This document shows, in pieces, positions 50,838 to 58,981 of a DNA stretch of 64,000 nt (position 1 is its first letter; every line of letters begins with the position of its first letter). Made by a program: the position numbers and the translations under genes. The notes under the pieces are model-generated. The model searched no databases. It saw only the letters and a list, made by a program, of their open reading frames with translations, and was not told the origin of the DNA. The DNA is from Solimonas sp. K1W22B-7 (lineage in GTDB: Bacteria > Pseudomonadota > Gammaproteobacteria > Nevskiales > Nevskiaceae), in assembly GCF_003428335.1 (NCBI RefSeq), contig NZ_CP031704.1:1798001-1862000 (forward strand), in the 5' to 3' direction.

Positions 50838-51647
50838 ATGAACCCGCGCGCCCTGCTGTTCTGCGTCCTGCTGCCGTTCGCGGTTTTCGCGCAGACCTCG
50901 CTGGAAGTGCTGGAGCCGCGTCATCGCCTGGCGCGGGAGCTGCAGCCGCTGCTGGAGCCGCTTGCCGGGCCCGACGGCAGCGTCAGCGTGTTCGACAACA
51001 AGCTGGTGGTGCGTGCAGCGCCGGCGCAGCTTGCCGGGATGCGGCAGCTGCTGGAGCAGCTCGATCGCGCGCCGCGGCAGCTGATGATCCATGTGCGCCA
51101 GGGCGGCGTGGCGCAGCGCGGCGAGCGGGGCGCGGGCCTGTCCGGCGTCTACCGTCGCGGCGACGGCAGCATCGTGGTACCGGGGCCCGATGGCCGCCTG
51201 CCGCGCGACGTGGAGCTGCAGCTGCGCGATCGCCAGGTCCGCGACGACAGCAGCATCAGCCAGCAGCTGCGTGTCGAGGAGGGCCGCGAGGCGCAGATCA
51301 TGCTCGGCAGCTCCCAGCCCTACATAACGCGGGAGCGCCTGCCCAACGGCAGCGTCGTGCAGCGCAGCGAGTACATCAGCAGCGGCAGCGGCTTCACCGT
51401 GCTGCCGCGCCTGCAGGGCGAGCGCGTGCAGCTGCAGATCCAGTCACAGCAGCAGACGCCGGGGCGCGGCGGTGTCATCGACTCGCGCAGTGCCAGCAGC
51501 GTCGTCAGCGGCCCGCTGGGCGAGTGGTTCGAAATCGGCGGCGCGGTGCAGCAGGCGTCCATGTCCTCCGGCGCGCTGCTCGGCTACTCCCAGGGCAGCG
51601 CCAGCAGCCAGAACAGCATCCAGGTCCGGGTCGAACTGCTGGAATAG
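50838..51647 (+). CDS. Secretin N-domain-like exported protein
   Basis: 269 residues: signal peptide (about 1-18, FAVFAQT), a small N1-like domain of the type-II/III secretin family (SVSVFDNKLVVRAAPAQLAGMRQLLEQLDRAP), then a beta-rich part with GREAQIMLGSSQPYI and GFTVLPRLQGERVQLQIQSQQQ resembling the secretin/NolW fold. It lacks the outer-membrane barrel, so it is a fragment-type secretin homologue, perhaps a pilotin- or regulator-like protein. It follows DUF4157 at 22 bp and may be its partner. Confidence 0.65.
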   Translation: MNPRALLFCVLLPFAVFAQTSLEVLEPRHRLARELQPLLEPLAGPDGSVSVFDNKLVVRAAPAQLAGMRQLLEQLDRAPRQLMIHVRQGGVAQRGERGAGLSGVYRRGDGSIVVPGPDGRLPRDVELQLRDRQVRDDSSISQQLRVEEGREAQIMLGSSQPYITRERLPNGSVVQRSEYISSGSGFTVLPRLQGERVQLQIQSQQQTPGRGGVIDSRSASSVVSGPLGEWFEIGGAVQQASMSSGALLGYSQGSASSQNSIQVRVELLE

Positions 51648-51656
51648 CTCATCCCG

Positions 51657-51719
51657 CGTTCCAGTCCCGGACGAAAGCGACCCAGGGTGTGACCGGGTGC
51701 CGGCTTTCGCCGGCATGAC
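51657..51719. repeat. REP-like repeat, partial copy
   Basis: GTGCCGGCTTTCGCCGGCATGAC at the right matches one arm of the doublet near 39.1 kb, and CCAGTCCCGGACG matches its centre. It lies between the secretin-like and SDR gene ends (convergent). Confidence 0.65.
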
Positions 51720-51752
51720 GATCCCGATGGCTCGATCCGGATCGAAAATGTT

Positions 51753-52580
51753 CTAGAAGCGCGGCAGCACCGGGTTGCGCCGCGCCAGTACGTCCGCGGC
51801 CTTCTGGCGGAACAGTTCGTCGAAGGCCTCGGGCTGCGGGATCAGCCAGAACTGGCGCTGGCGGATGCCGTCGAACACGCGCTGCGCGAAGACCTCCGGC
51901 GTCAGGCCGTTCTGCTGCAGCATGCCGCGCATCAGTTCCACGAACTGCTGCACCGCCGGGTCCGCCGCGGACTGCGCGCCGAAGGGATCGTCGAAAATGC
52001 CGCTGATCACCGGGCCCGGTGCCAGCAGCGAGGCGCCCACCGGCGTGCCCAGCATTTCCAGTTCACCGCGCAGGGCCTCGGTCAGCGCCACCACCGCGAA
52101 CTTGGTGGCGGAGTAGGGCGACATCAGCGGGCTGGCGAGAAAGCCGCCGACCGAGGCGGTGTTGACGATCTGCGCCGGGCGGCCCTGCTGCAGCAGGCGC
52201 GGCACGAAGGCGCGCAGGCCGTTGTGGATGCCGTGCACGTTCACGTCGAAGCTGCGGCGCCAGCGCGCTGGCTCCACCTGCCAGGAGAAGCCGGTGGCCA
52301 TGATGCCGGCGTTGTTGAACAGCAGGTCCACGCCGCCCCAGGCCTGCCAGGCGCGCCGCGCCAGGGCCTCCACGGACTCGGGATCGCTGACGTCGGTGGG
52401 CACGGCCAGCACCTCGCCGGGCAAGGTCGCGACGAACTCGCGCAGGCGCTCGGCCTGCACGTCGGCCGCGACCACGCGCATGCCCTCGGCCAGCGCCTGC
52501 CGCACCAGTCCGCTGCCGATGCCGCTGGCAGCGCCGGTGACCACGGCCACGCCGCCGGTGAATTTCAGGGGGGCGCTCAT
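51753..52580 (-). CDS. Short-chain dehydrogenase/reductase
   Basis: 275 residues: TGAASGIG cofactor loop, NNAGIMA strand, catalytic Ser-Tyr-Lys in TASVGGFLASPLMSPYSATKFAVVAL. The C-terminal ISGIFDDP and PEVFAQRVFDGIRQRQFWLIPQP are typical of classical SDRs that act on alcohols or ketones. Its ATG overlaps the stop of the flavin-reductase gene, so the two are co-translated. Likely an oxidoreductase in the same catabolic step as the flavin reductase and VOC protein upstream. Confidence 0.88.
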   Translation of the reverse strand: MSAPLKFTGGVAVVTGAASGIGSGLVRQALAEGMRVVAADVQAERLREFVATLPGEVLAVPTDVSDPESVEALARRAWQAWGGVDLLFNNAGIMATGFSWQVEPARWRRSFDVNVHGIHNGLRAFVPRLLQQGRPAQIVNTASVGGFLASPLMSPYSATKFAVVALTEALRGELEMLGTPVGASLLAPGPVISGIFDDPFGAQSAADPAVQQFVELMRGMLQQNGLTPEVFAQRVFDGIRQRQFWLIPQPEAFDELFRQKAADVLARRNPVLPRF

Positions 52581-53569
52581 GCTTCGGCTCCGGTGGTGGC
52601 GGCAGGGGGCGGGCTCCACAGGTCGGGCAGCCCGGGGTCGGTGCTCAGCACCAGTTGCTTCAGCAGGTTCTTCAGGGCCACGGCGTCCCACTCCCCGAGG
52701 CCGGCCAGCACCTCGGACTCGATGGCCTTGGCGGCGGCGATCAGGTGCAGCGTGCGACGCCGGCCCTCGTCGCTGAGGAACCAGCGCAGGTCGCCGGTGC
52801 CGTCCTCGCAGCGCAGCAGGCCGCGCTGGCGCAGGCCCGCCAGCACCTGGAAGCCGCAGTCGCAGCCGGCATGGGACAGCCCGGCCTCGATCTCGGCCTG
52901 GGTGCGGCCGTCGCGCACCGCCAGCGTGCTGAGGATGAAGTACTCGTCGTCGGAGAGCCCGTCCGCGCGCACATGCTCGCGGATGCGGAAGTAGACCTGG
53001 AAGTAGGCGCGGCCCAGCAGGTAGGGTAGGTGGTCCTCGCTCCAGCCGGCGTCGAGGCTGCCGCTGGAAAGACTGGCCGCCTTGCGTGTCGCCACCGCGT
53101 ACCTGCCCGCCTGGAACACCAGCGGCGGCAGGCCGCTGCGGTCGAAGGCAACCACTTCGCCGACGAAGATCAGGTGGTCGCCACCCTCGTAGACGAAGGA
53201 GGTGCGGCATTGCAGGCGTGCGCTGCAATCGTCCAGCAGCGGCGCGCCGCCGGCGCCTTCGCTGCAGGCGACGCCGGTGAACTTGTCGGCGCCGCTCTTC
53301 GCGAAGCGGTTCGACAGGTCCTCCTGGCCGGCGGAGAGGATATGCACGGCGAAGTGACCGGACTGCTGGAAAGCCTCCAGGCTGCGCGCGTTCCTGGCCA
53401 GGCTCCACAGCACCATCGGCGGGTCCAGCGATACCGAGTTGAAGCTGTTGGCGGTGACGCCGACCGGCAGGCCGTCGGCGCCGCGCGCAGTGATGATGGT
53501 GACGCCGGTGGTGAAGGTGCCGAGCGTGGCGCGGAACTCGCGCGGGTCGAAGCGGGCTTCTGTGTTCAT
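52577..53569 (-). CDS. Flavin reductase fused to a C-terminal MarR-like domain
   Basis: 330 residues. The N-terminal half (about 10-165) is a flavin reductase (LGTFTTGVTIITARGADGLPVGVTANSFNSVSLDPPMVLW, LEAFQQSGHFAVHIL). From about residue 190 is a winged-helix MarR-like domain (YFILSTLAVRDGRTQAEIEAGL, VLAGLRQRGLLRCEDG, LSDEGRRRTLHLIAAAKAIE). This is the architecture of the C1 reductase of Acinetobacter p-hydroxyphenylacetate hydroxylase, where the C-terminal domain senses the aromatic substrate. No oxygenase component is adjacent. ATG at 53569 chosen. It supplies reduced FMN/FAD to a monooxygenase encoded elsewhere. Confidence 0.85.
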   Translation of the reverse strand: MNTEARFDPREFRATLGTFTTGVTIITARGADGLPVGVTANSFNSVSLDPPMVLWSLARNARSLEAFQQSGHFAVHILSAGQEDLSNRFAKSGADKFTGVACSEGAGGAPLLDDCSARLQCRTSFVYEGGDHLIFVGEVVAFDRSGLPPLVFQAGRYAVATRKAASLSSGSLDAGWSEDHLPYLLGRAYFQVYFRIREHVRADGLSDDEYFILSTLAVRDGRTQAEIEAGLSHAGCDCGFQVLAGLRQRGLLRCEDGTGDLRWFLSDEGRRRTLHLIAAAKAIESEVLAGLGEWDAVALKNLLKQLVLSTDPGLPDLWSPPPAATTGAEA

Positions 53570-53579
53570 GGCTTGCTCC

Positions 53580-53915
53580 TCAGCGCTTCGCACTGATCAC
53601 CAGTGGCCGGCCGCCGGGTGCGTGCAGTACCGCGCGCAATTCGTGCGGACCTTCCTCGGTGGGGCGGATCAGCGTGGCGCCGGCGGCGATCAGTTGCGCC
53701 AGTGCGGTTTCCATGTCGTCGACGCGGAAGGCCAGCGTCGGTTCGTTGACGATGCGCTCCATGCCGGTGGCGAGACCCAGCACCAGGCCGCCGGTCTCCA
53801 GCGCGGCGTAACGCTCGCCGTCGCGGAATTTCAGCGGCAGGCCCAGCGTGTCGCGGAAGAAGGCGATGGCCGTATCGAGCCGGTCGACCGGGTACAGCAG
53901 TGTGTGGACTTTCAT
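53580..53915 (-). CDS. VOC-family (glyoxalase-like) protein
   Basis: 111 residues: a single betaalphabetabetabeta module pair (VHTLLYPVDRLDTAIAFFRDTLGLPLKFRDGERYAAL, TLAFRVDDMETALAQLIAAGATLIRPTEEGPHELRAVLHAPGGRPLVI). One His and acidic residues at metal-ligand positions suggest a metal-binding role, but typical dioxygenase ligands are incomplete. The ATG at 53915 is preferred to long frames further up. It is upstream of the flavin-reductase and SDR genes on the same strand, with a 10-bp gap. Confidence 0.8.
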   Translation of the reverse strand: MKVHTLLYPVDRLDTAIAFFRDTLGLPLKFRDGERYAALETGGLVLGLATGMERIVNEPTLAFRVDDMETALAQLIAAGATLIRPTEEGPHELRAVLHAPGGRPLVISAKR

Positions 53916-54030
53916 CTCGCACCTCGAGGGTTTCTCAGTGCGATCCAGCCTAGGCCGAGGGGGAAGCGGCTTCTTCGTCCGGTTTGATGTATTGCTTGGG
54001 GGGAGTGGGATCGGCCCGGGGTACTCGATG

Positions 54031-54072
54031 AAAAACAAAAAACCCTGCTCCGCATACCGGCGGAGCAGGGTT
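54031..54072 (-). terminator. Rho-independent terminator after the PHB-depolymerase-like gene
   Basis: On the minus strand a stem AACCCTGCTCCG/CGGAGCAGGGTT is followed by a T-rich tail (TTTTGTTTTT). It lies just past the stop of the esterase gene and before the VOC gene. Confidence 0.85.
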
Positions 54073-54087
54073 CCCCCGCCAACCCGC

Positions 54088-54918
54088 CTACGGCAGCTGG
54101 TGCGCCTGGTGGAAGGCCCACATGCGGTCATGCAGGTCGGTCAGCCTGGCGCCCGTCGGGTAGTCATGCGTCTGGCCCGGGTAGGTGCGCCACAGCACTT
54201 CCACGCCGGCGCCGCAGCCGACGTAGCGCAGCAGCGTGCCCTCGCTGGGGCCCTCGACCACGGGCGTGGTGTTGCAGCCGTTGCGTGCGACCCACTCGTC
54301 GCGGGTCACCATGCCCATGGCCGTCGGCGACACCGTGGTGTCGGCCTCACCGTGGAACAGCGCGACGGCGACCGGACGGCTCAGGTTGCAGGCGCCGAAC
54401 AGCGTCGGCGGACCGCCGGCCCAGGAGGTGGCGGAGGCGAAGACGTCCTCGGCCTCGCAGGCCGCGCGCTGCGCCATGAAACCGCCCAGGGAGCCGCCAT
54501 CGAGATAGACCTGCTTCGGATCGACGCAGTATTGCGCAGCCACGCTGTTGACGACATTGCGCAGGAAGGCAACGTCCGTCGAGCCGGCGCCCAGGTCCCA
54601 GACGTTGAACTGGCCGGCCGGGTAGGCAACGATGAAGTTGTGCGTATCGGCGTAGGGGCTCCAGCCGCTGGTGATCTCCTGGATCCAGGGGAACACGCCG
54701 ACGCCGTGCATGCTGAGCAGCAGCGGTACCTTGGGGCCGCTCAGGTTGGCAGGCACGTGCAGGTTGTAGGACCGGAAGCCGGCCACGGTCTTGGTGACCG
54801 TGGTGCCGTTGCCACTGAGCGTGCAGGCGGCCGAGGCCGACTGCGAGAAGCCGAGCATCGGTGCCAGCAACAGGGGCAGGGCGAACAGGGTGCGGCGCAG
54901 CCGCTTGCGGGTGAACAT
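54088..54918 (-). CDS. Secreted PHB-depolymerase-like/LpqC-type esterase
   Basis: 276 residues with a signal peptide (about 1-30, SQSASAA). The mature part is an alpha/beta-hydrolase esterase of the PHB-depolymerase/feruloyl-esterase group: LLLSMHGVGVFPWIQ, VAYPAGQFNVWDLG, nucleophile in YLDGGSLGGFMAQRAA, ALFHGEADTTVSP (acid) and TYPGQTHDYP (His). It may cleave polyesters or acyl groups outside the cell. ATG at 54918 follows GGAGGAGACCC. A terminator follows, so it is monocistronic. Function at substrate level is unproven. Confidence 0.85.
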   Translation of the reverse strand: MFTRKRLRRTLFALPLLLAPMLGFSQSASAACTLSGNGTTVTKTVAGFRSYNLHVPANLSGPKVPLLLSMHGVGVFPWIQEITSGWSPYADTHNFIVAYPAGQFNVWDLGAGSTDVAFLRNVVNSVAAQYCVDPKQVYLDGGSLGGFMAQRAACEAEDVFASATSWAGGPPTLFGACNLSRPVAVALFHGEADTTVSPTAMGMVTRDEWVARNGCNTTPVVEGPSEGTLLRYVGCGAGVEVLWRTYPGQTHDYPTGARLTDLHDRMWAFHQAHQLP

Positions 54919-55042
54919 GGGGTCTCCTCCTCGGGTGCGGAGTTCGATAGTGAGTTCCGCTATGGCATAAGATCGGCCAGCGGCCAGGTCCCGACACTGA
55001 GCAAATCCGCCGCGCGTTAGGAATTTACGACAGGGAGGTCGA

Positions 55043-56098
55043 ATGACGGTTTCCGGAAGCGGCCAGCCCATGGTGACGTCGGGATATGGCCGGTCGTTGC
55101 TGGAGGTCCTGCGCGACAGCGGCCGCGATCCAGCGAGCATTTGTCCGCCCGCGTGGGTCGCCGAGCTCGAATCGCCGGAATCGGCGCGGGTGCCGTTGCG
55201 GGAGTGGCTGCGGATTCTGGAGAGTGTCAGTGTGGCGCTGGGAGAACCGGAGCTCGGGCTCCGTGTCGGCGCCAGCTACGTCAAGCTCAGGCACATGGGC
55301 GTGCTGGGCCAGGCCGTGATGAGTTGTGCGACGCTGGAGGAGGGCCTGCAACTGGCCCTGCGCTACCAGCGCCTGCACGGAGATGTCGCCGAGCCGCGGG
55401 TGGAAGTGCGCGGCGAGCAGACTCACATGTCCTGGGTCTGGCCTCACGCCGAGCCTGCTCCGCCATTGATGGTGCAGCTGATGCAGGCGGCCCGCGTCAC
55501 CTATGTCCGCTGGCTGACGAACCGGCCGGACTGGCGCTTCGATGCCTGGTTCGATTTCGAGGCTCCCGCCAGTACGGCGGCGTACTCGGCGCTGTTCGGT
55601 GGCGAGCTGCGCTTCGGCCAGGCCGAGTCCAGGCTGGTCGCGCCCGCGGCATACCTGCGGGCACCGATCATCTCCGCCGACGGCGAGATGCGCTTGCGCG
55701 CCGAAGCTGCCGCGCAGTCCTTGCTGAAGGAGCTGGCGGGCGAGACCGAGTTCCTGCGCCAGCTCAAGACCGCGCTGACGCAGCGTCTGGCGGTTCGCCG
55801 GGTCGCCCTGGAGGATGCAGCGGCGGCCATGAGGTTGTCGCCGCGGGCGCTGCAGCGGCGACTCGATGGTGAGGGGCGCTCATTCCGGACGATTCTCGAG
55901 GAGGTTCGCCAGGCCCGCGCCACGCACTACCTGCGCGACCCGGTGCTGTCGCTGGCCCAGGTGGCGTTCCTTCTGGGCTATACCGAGCAGAGCACGTTCC
56001 AGAGCGCCTTCAAGCAATGGACCGGAGAATCGCCGGGGGCGTTCCGCAAGCACCTGGCGGCGCAGGGCGAATCCGCCCATCGGCCGACAAACGGATAA
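55043..56098 (+). CDS. AraC-family transcriptional regulator (Arabinose_bd N-terminal domain)
   Basis: 351 residues: an OruR/Arabinose_bd-type N-terminal domain (about 15-210, LRHMGVLGQAVMSCATLEEGLQLALRYQRL) and a C-terminal AraC pair of helix-turn-helices (about 260-340: LEDAAAAMRLSPRALQRRLDGEGRSF, LAQVAFLLGYTEQSTFQSAFKQWTGESPGAFR). Such regulators respond to fatty or aromatic ligands and activate nearby genes. GGGAGGTCGA precedes the ATG. It lies between the esterase and the TetR/VOC region; which target it controls is unclear. Confidence 0.9.
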   Translation: MTVSGSGQPMVTSGYGRSLLEVLRDSGRDPASICPPAWVAELESPESARVPLREWLRILESVSVALGEPELGLRVGASYVKLRHMGVLGQAVMSCATLEEGLQLALRYQRLHGDVAEPRVEVRGEQTHMSWVWPHAEPAPPLMVQLMQAARVTYVRWLTNRPDWRFDAWFDFEAPASTAAYSALFGGELRFGQAESRLVAPAAYLRAPIISADGEMRLRAEAAAQSLLKELAGETEFLRQLKTALTQRLAVRRVALEDAAAAMRLSPRALQRRLDGEGRSFRTILEEVRQARATHYLRDPVLSLAQVAFLLGYTEQSTFQSAFKQWTGESPGAFRKHLAAQGESAHRPTNG

Positions 56099-56157
56099 AG
56101 AAGACAGATAAGCGGAAATGTCTCTTTTACTGCACGGGTGTATATCTTCCCGCTGGC

Positions 56158-56814
56158 TCAGCCGGGGCGGCGCAGTCCCCGTACCAGGTGCTTTTCGAAG
56201 TAGCGCCGCAATTGCGTCTCGGTGCGCCGCGCTGCTTCCGGAACCAGCATGAAGGACATCAGCACCCGCACCAGGAACTCCACGACCTCCGCCAGGTCCA
56301 GGTCGTCGCGAATCTCGCCGACGCGTTTGGCCACCTGGAACGACTCGCGAAAGAAGGCGACGGTCAGTTCCAGCGATTCGGCGTCGGACAGGTAGTTGCG
56401 GCTCACCCAGAGGGCGGACTGCTCCTCGAAGAACTGGCGGTGCAGGGGGGTCGTGCCCGCCTGTCGCACGGCGAAGACGCAGTAGTCCAGCAGGAAGGCG
56501 CAAAAACTCTCCGCCTTGCCCACATCCTCGGTGAAACGGTCCAGGAAGCTGCGGATTTCCTCGCGATACACCGCCAGCAGCACCGACTCGCGGTTGGGGA
56601 AGTAACGGTACAGCGTGGCGCGGACCACCTTGGCCTGCGCGGCGATGTCGGCCATGGTCGTCTGCGCGATGTCCTTGCGCGTGTAGCAGTGCCGTGCCGC
56701 TGCGATGATGCGCTCGCGCGCCTCGGCCGGTGCGGCGTTCTCCTGGCCACCCCAGCGCCGGGGAGCATCCTTGCGGCGCCGTGGCTTGGCGGTGTCGGAG
56801 CTTCGTTTTTCCAT
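56158..56814 (-). CDS. TetR-family regulator, divergent from the VOC/flavoprotein operon
   Basis: 218 residues: basic N-terminus, HTH (about 28-75, ERIIAAARHCYTRKDIAQTTMADIAAQAKVVRATLYRYFPN) and a helical ligand domain. It is transcribed away from the large plus-strand operon, with two palindromic sites in the 140-bp divergent promoter region, so it is likely the local repressor of that operon. The ligand is unknown; the operon's probable lipid/steroid substrate is a guess. Confidence 0.88.
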   Translation of the reverse strand: MEKRSSDTAKPRRRKDAPRRWGGQENAAPAEARERIIAAARHCYTRKDIAQTTMADIAAQAKVVRATLYRYFPNRESVLLAVYREEIRSFLDRFTEDVGKAESFCAFLLDYCVFAVRQAGTTPLHRQFFEEQSALWVSRNYLSDAESLELTVAFFRESFQVAKRVGEIRDDLDLAEVVEFLVRVLMSFMLVPEAARRTETQLRRYFEKHLVRGLRRPG

Positions 56815-56825
56815 TGCGAATTATA

Positions 56826-56845
56826 GACATATGTAAAAGTTTGTC
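56826..56845. promoter_or_regulatory. Putative TetR operator, copy 1
   Basis: GACATATGTAAAAGTTTGTC, a degenerate palindrome (GACA...TGTC) beside the TetR ATG. A second copy matches 15 of 20 bases at 56857-56876, 31 bp centre-to-centre. Confidence 0.55.
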
Positions 56846-56856
56846 CGCAATAAAGA

Positions 56857-56876
56857 GACATATTGAGTAATTTGTC
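56857..56876. promoter_or_regulatory. Putative TetR operator, copy 2
   Basis: GACATATTGAGTAATTTGTC, the second of two similar palindromes in the divergent promoter. Spacing of about three helical turns would put both dimers on one face of the DNA. Confidence 0.55.
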
Positions 56877-56958
56877 GTTTTCTGTGAGACTGCCTGGACT
56901 GACCGCTTGCCGCGACCGATGGCAACGGCGTCCCTGACCTGTTCTGGAGAGAGAAGCA

Positions 56959-57516
56959 ATGACTGCTACTGCGAGCACCCCCCGCGGCTTCGGCGATGTG
57001 CGCCAGCTGGGCTATGTCGTGGCCGACCTGGATGCGGCGGTGCAAGCCTGGAGCGCGCAACTGGGCGTGGGACCGTGGACCTTCATCCGCAACATCCCGC
57101 TGCACTGCGTCTATCTTGGACAGCCCAGTACGCCGCTGATCGACATCGCGCTGTCCTATCGCGGGCAGATGCAGGTCGAGCTGATCCAGCAGCGCAACGA
57201 CGCAGCCTCGCCCTATCGCGCGGAGGCCGGGCGCCAGGGCCTGCATCACAGCGCCTTCCTCTGCGAACACATCGAAGAGGATGTACGGCGCGCCGAGGTG
57301 CAGGGCCTGCAGGTGGTCTGCGACATCCGCATGCCTGCAGGGGGCCGCTACGTTTACCTGCAATCGCCGCAGCTGGGCGAGAACGTCTATATCGAATTCC
57401 TCGAAGTGACCGAGCAGATGCGCGAGATGTTCGCCGGTGGCATCGCGGCCTGCGCAGCCTGGGACGGGCAGGGCGGAAATGTGGTGATCGATTTCGCGGC
57501 GATGGCCGGGAGCTGA
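56959..57516 (+). CDS. VOC-family protein, first gene of the flavoprotein operon
   Basis: 185 residues with the VOC/glyoxalase fold: QLGYVVADLDAAVQAWSAQLGVGPW, VELIQQRNDAASPYRAEAG, GLHHSAFLCEHIEEDV, YVYLQSPQLGENVYIEFLE. Positions for metal ligands (His near 97, Glu near 150) resemble bleomycin-resistance/dioxygenase-like proteins. The N-terminal domain of the VOC-MDR fusion three genes on is a paralogue (both have VGPW and YVYxxSP). It is led by the divergent TetR promoter; role unknown, perhaps ring cleavage or isomerisation. Confidence 0.85.
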   Translation: MTATASTPRGFGDVRQLGYVVADLDAAVQAWSAQLGVGPWTFIRNIPLHCVYLGQPSTPLIDIALSYRGQMQVELIQQRNDAASPYRAEAGRQGLHHSAFLCEHIEEDVRRAEVQGLQVVCDIRMPAGGRYVYLQSPQLGENVYIEFLEVTEQMREMFAGGIAACAAWDGQGGNVVIDFAAMAGS

Positions 57517-57520
57517 GGCG

Positions 57521-58972
57521 ATGAGCACGGATTTCGCGCTCATCGCGGAACACGACGTCGAGTACTGGGCGGAGGTGGCGGACGTGGTGATCGTCGGCCT
57601 TGGCGTCGCCGGCGCCTGCGCGGCACTCGAAGCCCGCGCCGCAGGCGCCGGGGTGCGGGTGCTGGAGCGCGCCAGCGGCGGCGGCGGTACGACCGCGCTG
57701 GCCGCGGGACACCTGTACTTCGGCGCAGGTACGCCGGTGCAGCAGGCGGTCGGCGTGGAGGACAGCGTCGAGGCCATGTTCGCCTACCTGATGGCGAACA
57801 CGCCGCAGCCGGAGCAGGACAAGATCCGCCTGTACTGCGAGCAGAGCCTGGCGCAGTTCGCCTGGCTGGAAGCCCAGGGCATTCCCTTCGAGCGCAGCTA
57901 CTACCGCGGCAAGCACGTGGTGCAGCCCGGTACCGAGTGCCTGATCGAATCCGGCAACGAAAAGGTCTGGCCCTACCGCGAGCAGGCCAGGCCGGCGGCG
58001 CGCGGCCACAAGGTCGCGCGGGAAGGGGAGATGGGTGGCGCCCTGTTGATGGAGAAGCTGATCGGGCAGGTGGTCGCCTCCGGCGCGCAGCTGGTCTGCG
58101 ACGCCGCGGTGAAGAACCTGGTGGTGGATGCGGCGGGCCGCGTGGTCGGTGTGCGCTACAGGCGTTTCGACGAGGTCGTTCATGTGCGCGCCCGCAAGGG
58201 GGTCGTGCTGGCCGCCGGCGGCTTTACCATGAACGAGGCGATGCTCAAGGAGCATTGCCCGACGCTGGCCGATCCGCGTGTCTACAAGCTGGGCAATCCG
58301 AATGACGACGGCGCCGGCATCCTGATGGGCCTGGCGGCCGGCGGGCAGGCGCTGCATATGGACGGCTGCCTGGTGACCTCGCCGATCTATCCCGACGAGA
58401 AGCTGATCAAGGGCATCCTGGTGAACGCGGAAGGCCAGCGCTTCGTCGCCGAGGATTCCTACCACGCACGCAGCACCGCCTTCATGCTGCGGCAGCCGCA
58501 GCAGCGGGTCTATCTCATCGTCGACCGGGAATGCCACGGCAAGCCGGAGATGATGAACCAGCAGCTGATCGATGCCTGGGACAGCGTCGCCGAGATGGAA
58601 TCCGCGCTGCAGCTGCCGGACGGTGCCCTGCAGGCCACGGTCGCGGAGTACAACCGGCATGCCGAGCGCGGCGAGGATCCGGTTTTCCACAAGCGTGACG
58701 GCTGGCTGCAGCCGCTGGTGCATCCGCCCTACGGCGCTTTCGAGTGCTCATTGGGCAAGTCGGGTTACGTCGGCTTCACGCTCGGCGGCCTGCGGGTGTC
58801 GATCGACGGCGAGGTGCTGGGAAAGGACGGACACCGTGTCGCGGGCCTGTATGCCGCCGGTGCCTGTGCTTCCAATATCGCCCAGGACGGCACCGGCTAT
58901 TCCAGCGGCACCTGTATCGGCGAGTCCACCTTCTTTGGACGCCGCGCCGGCCTTGCCGCGGCGCAGGCCTGA
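57521..58972 (+). CDS. FAD-dependent dehydrogenase of the fumarate reductase/KstD type
   Basis: 483 residues: dinucleotide-binding motif VVIVGLGVAGACAALEARAAGAGVRVLERA (about 22-50), then GGTTALAAGHLYFGAG, a substrate-domain region, GVVLAAGGFTMNE, GRRAGLAAAQA at the end and CIGESTF. This is the FAD_binding_2 family that includes 3-ketosteroid-delta1-dehydrogenase, fumarate reductases and urocanate reductase. It probably dehydrogenates or reduces a ring or enone. The four bases after the VOC stop show tight coupling. It is the likely central oxidoreductase of the operon; substrate is not assigned. Confidence 0.83.
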   Translation: MSTDFALIAEHDVEYWAEVADVVIVGLGVAGACAALEARAAGAGVRVLERASGGGGTTALAAGHLYFGAGTPVQQAVGVEDSVEAMFAYLMANTPQPEQDKIRLYCEQSLAQFAWLEAQGIPFERSYYRGKHVVQPGTECLIESGNEKVWPYREQARPAARGHKVAREGEMGGALLMEKLIGQVVASGAQLVCDAAVKNLVVDAAGRVVGVRYRRFDEVVHVRARKGVVLAAGGFTMNEAMLKEHCPTLADPRVYKLGNPNDDGAGILMGLAAGGQALHMDGCLVTSPIYPDEKLIKGILVNAEGQRFVAEDSYHARSTAFMLRQPQQRVYLIVDRECHGKPEMMNQQLIDAWDSVAEMESALQLPDGALQATVAEYNRHAERGEDPVFHKRDGWLQPLVHPPYGAFECSLGKSGYVGFTLGGLRVSIDGEVLGKDGHRVAGLYAAGACASNIAQDGTGYSSGTCIGESTFFGRRAGLAAAQA

Positions 58973-58981
58973 GGTCCGACG

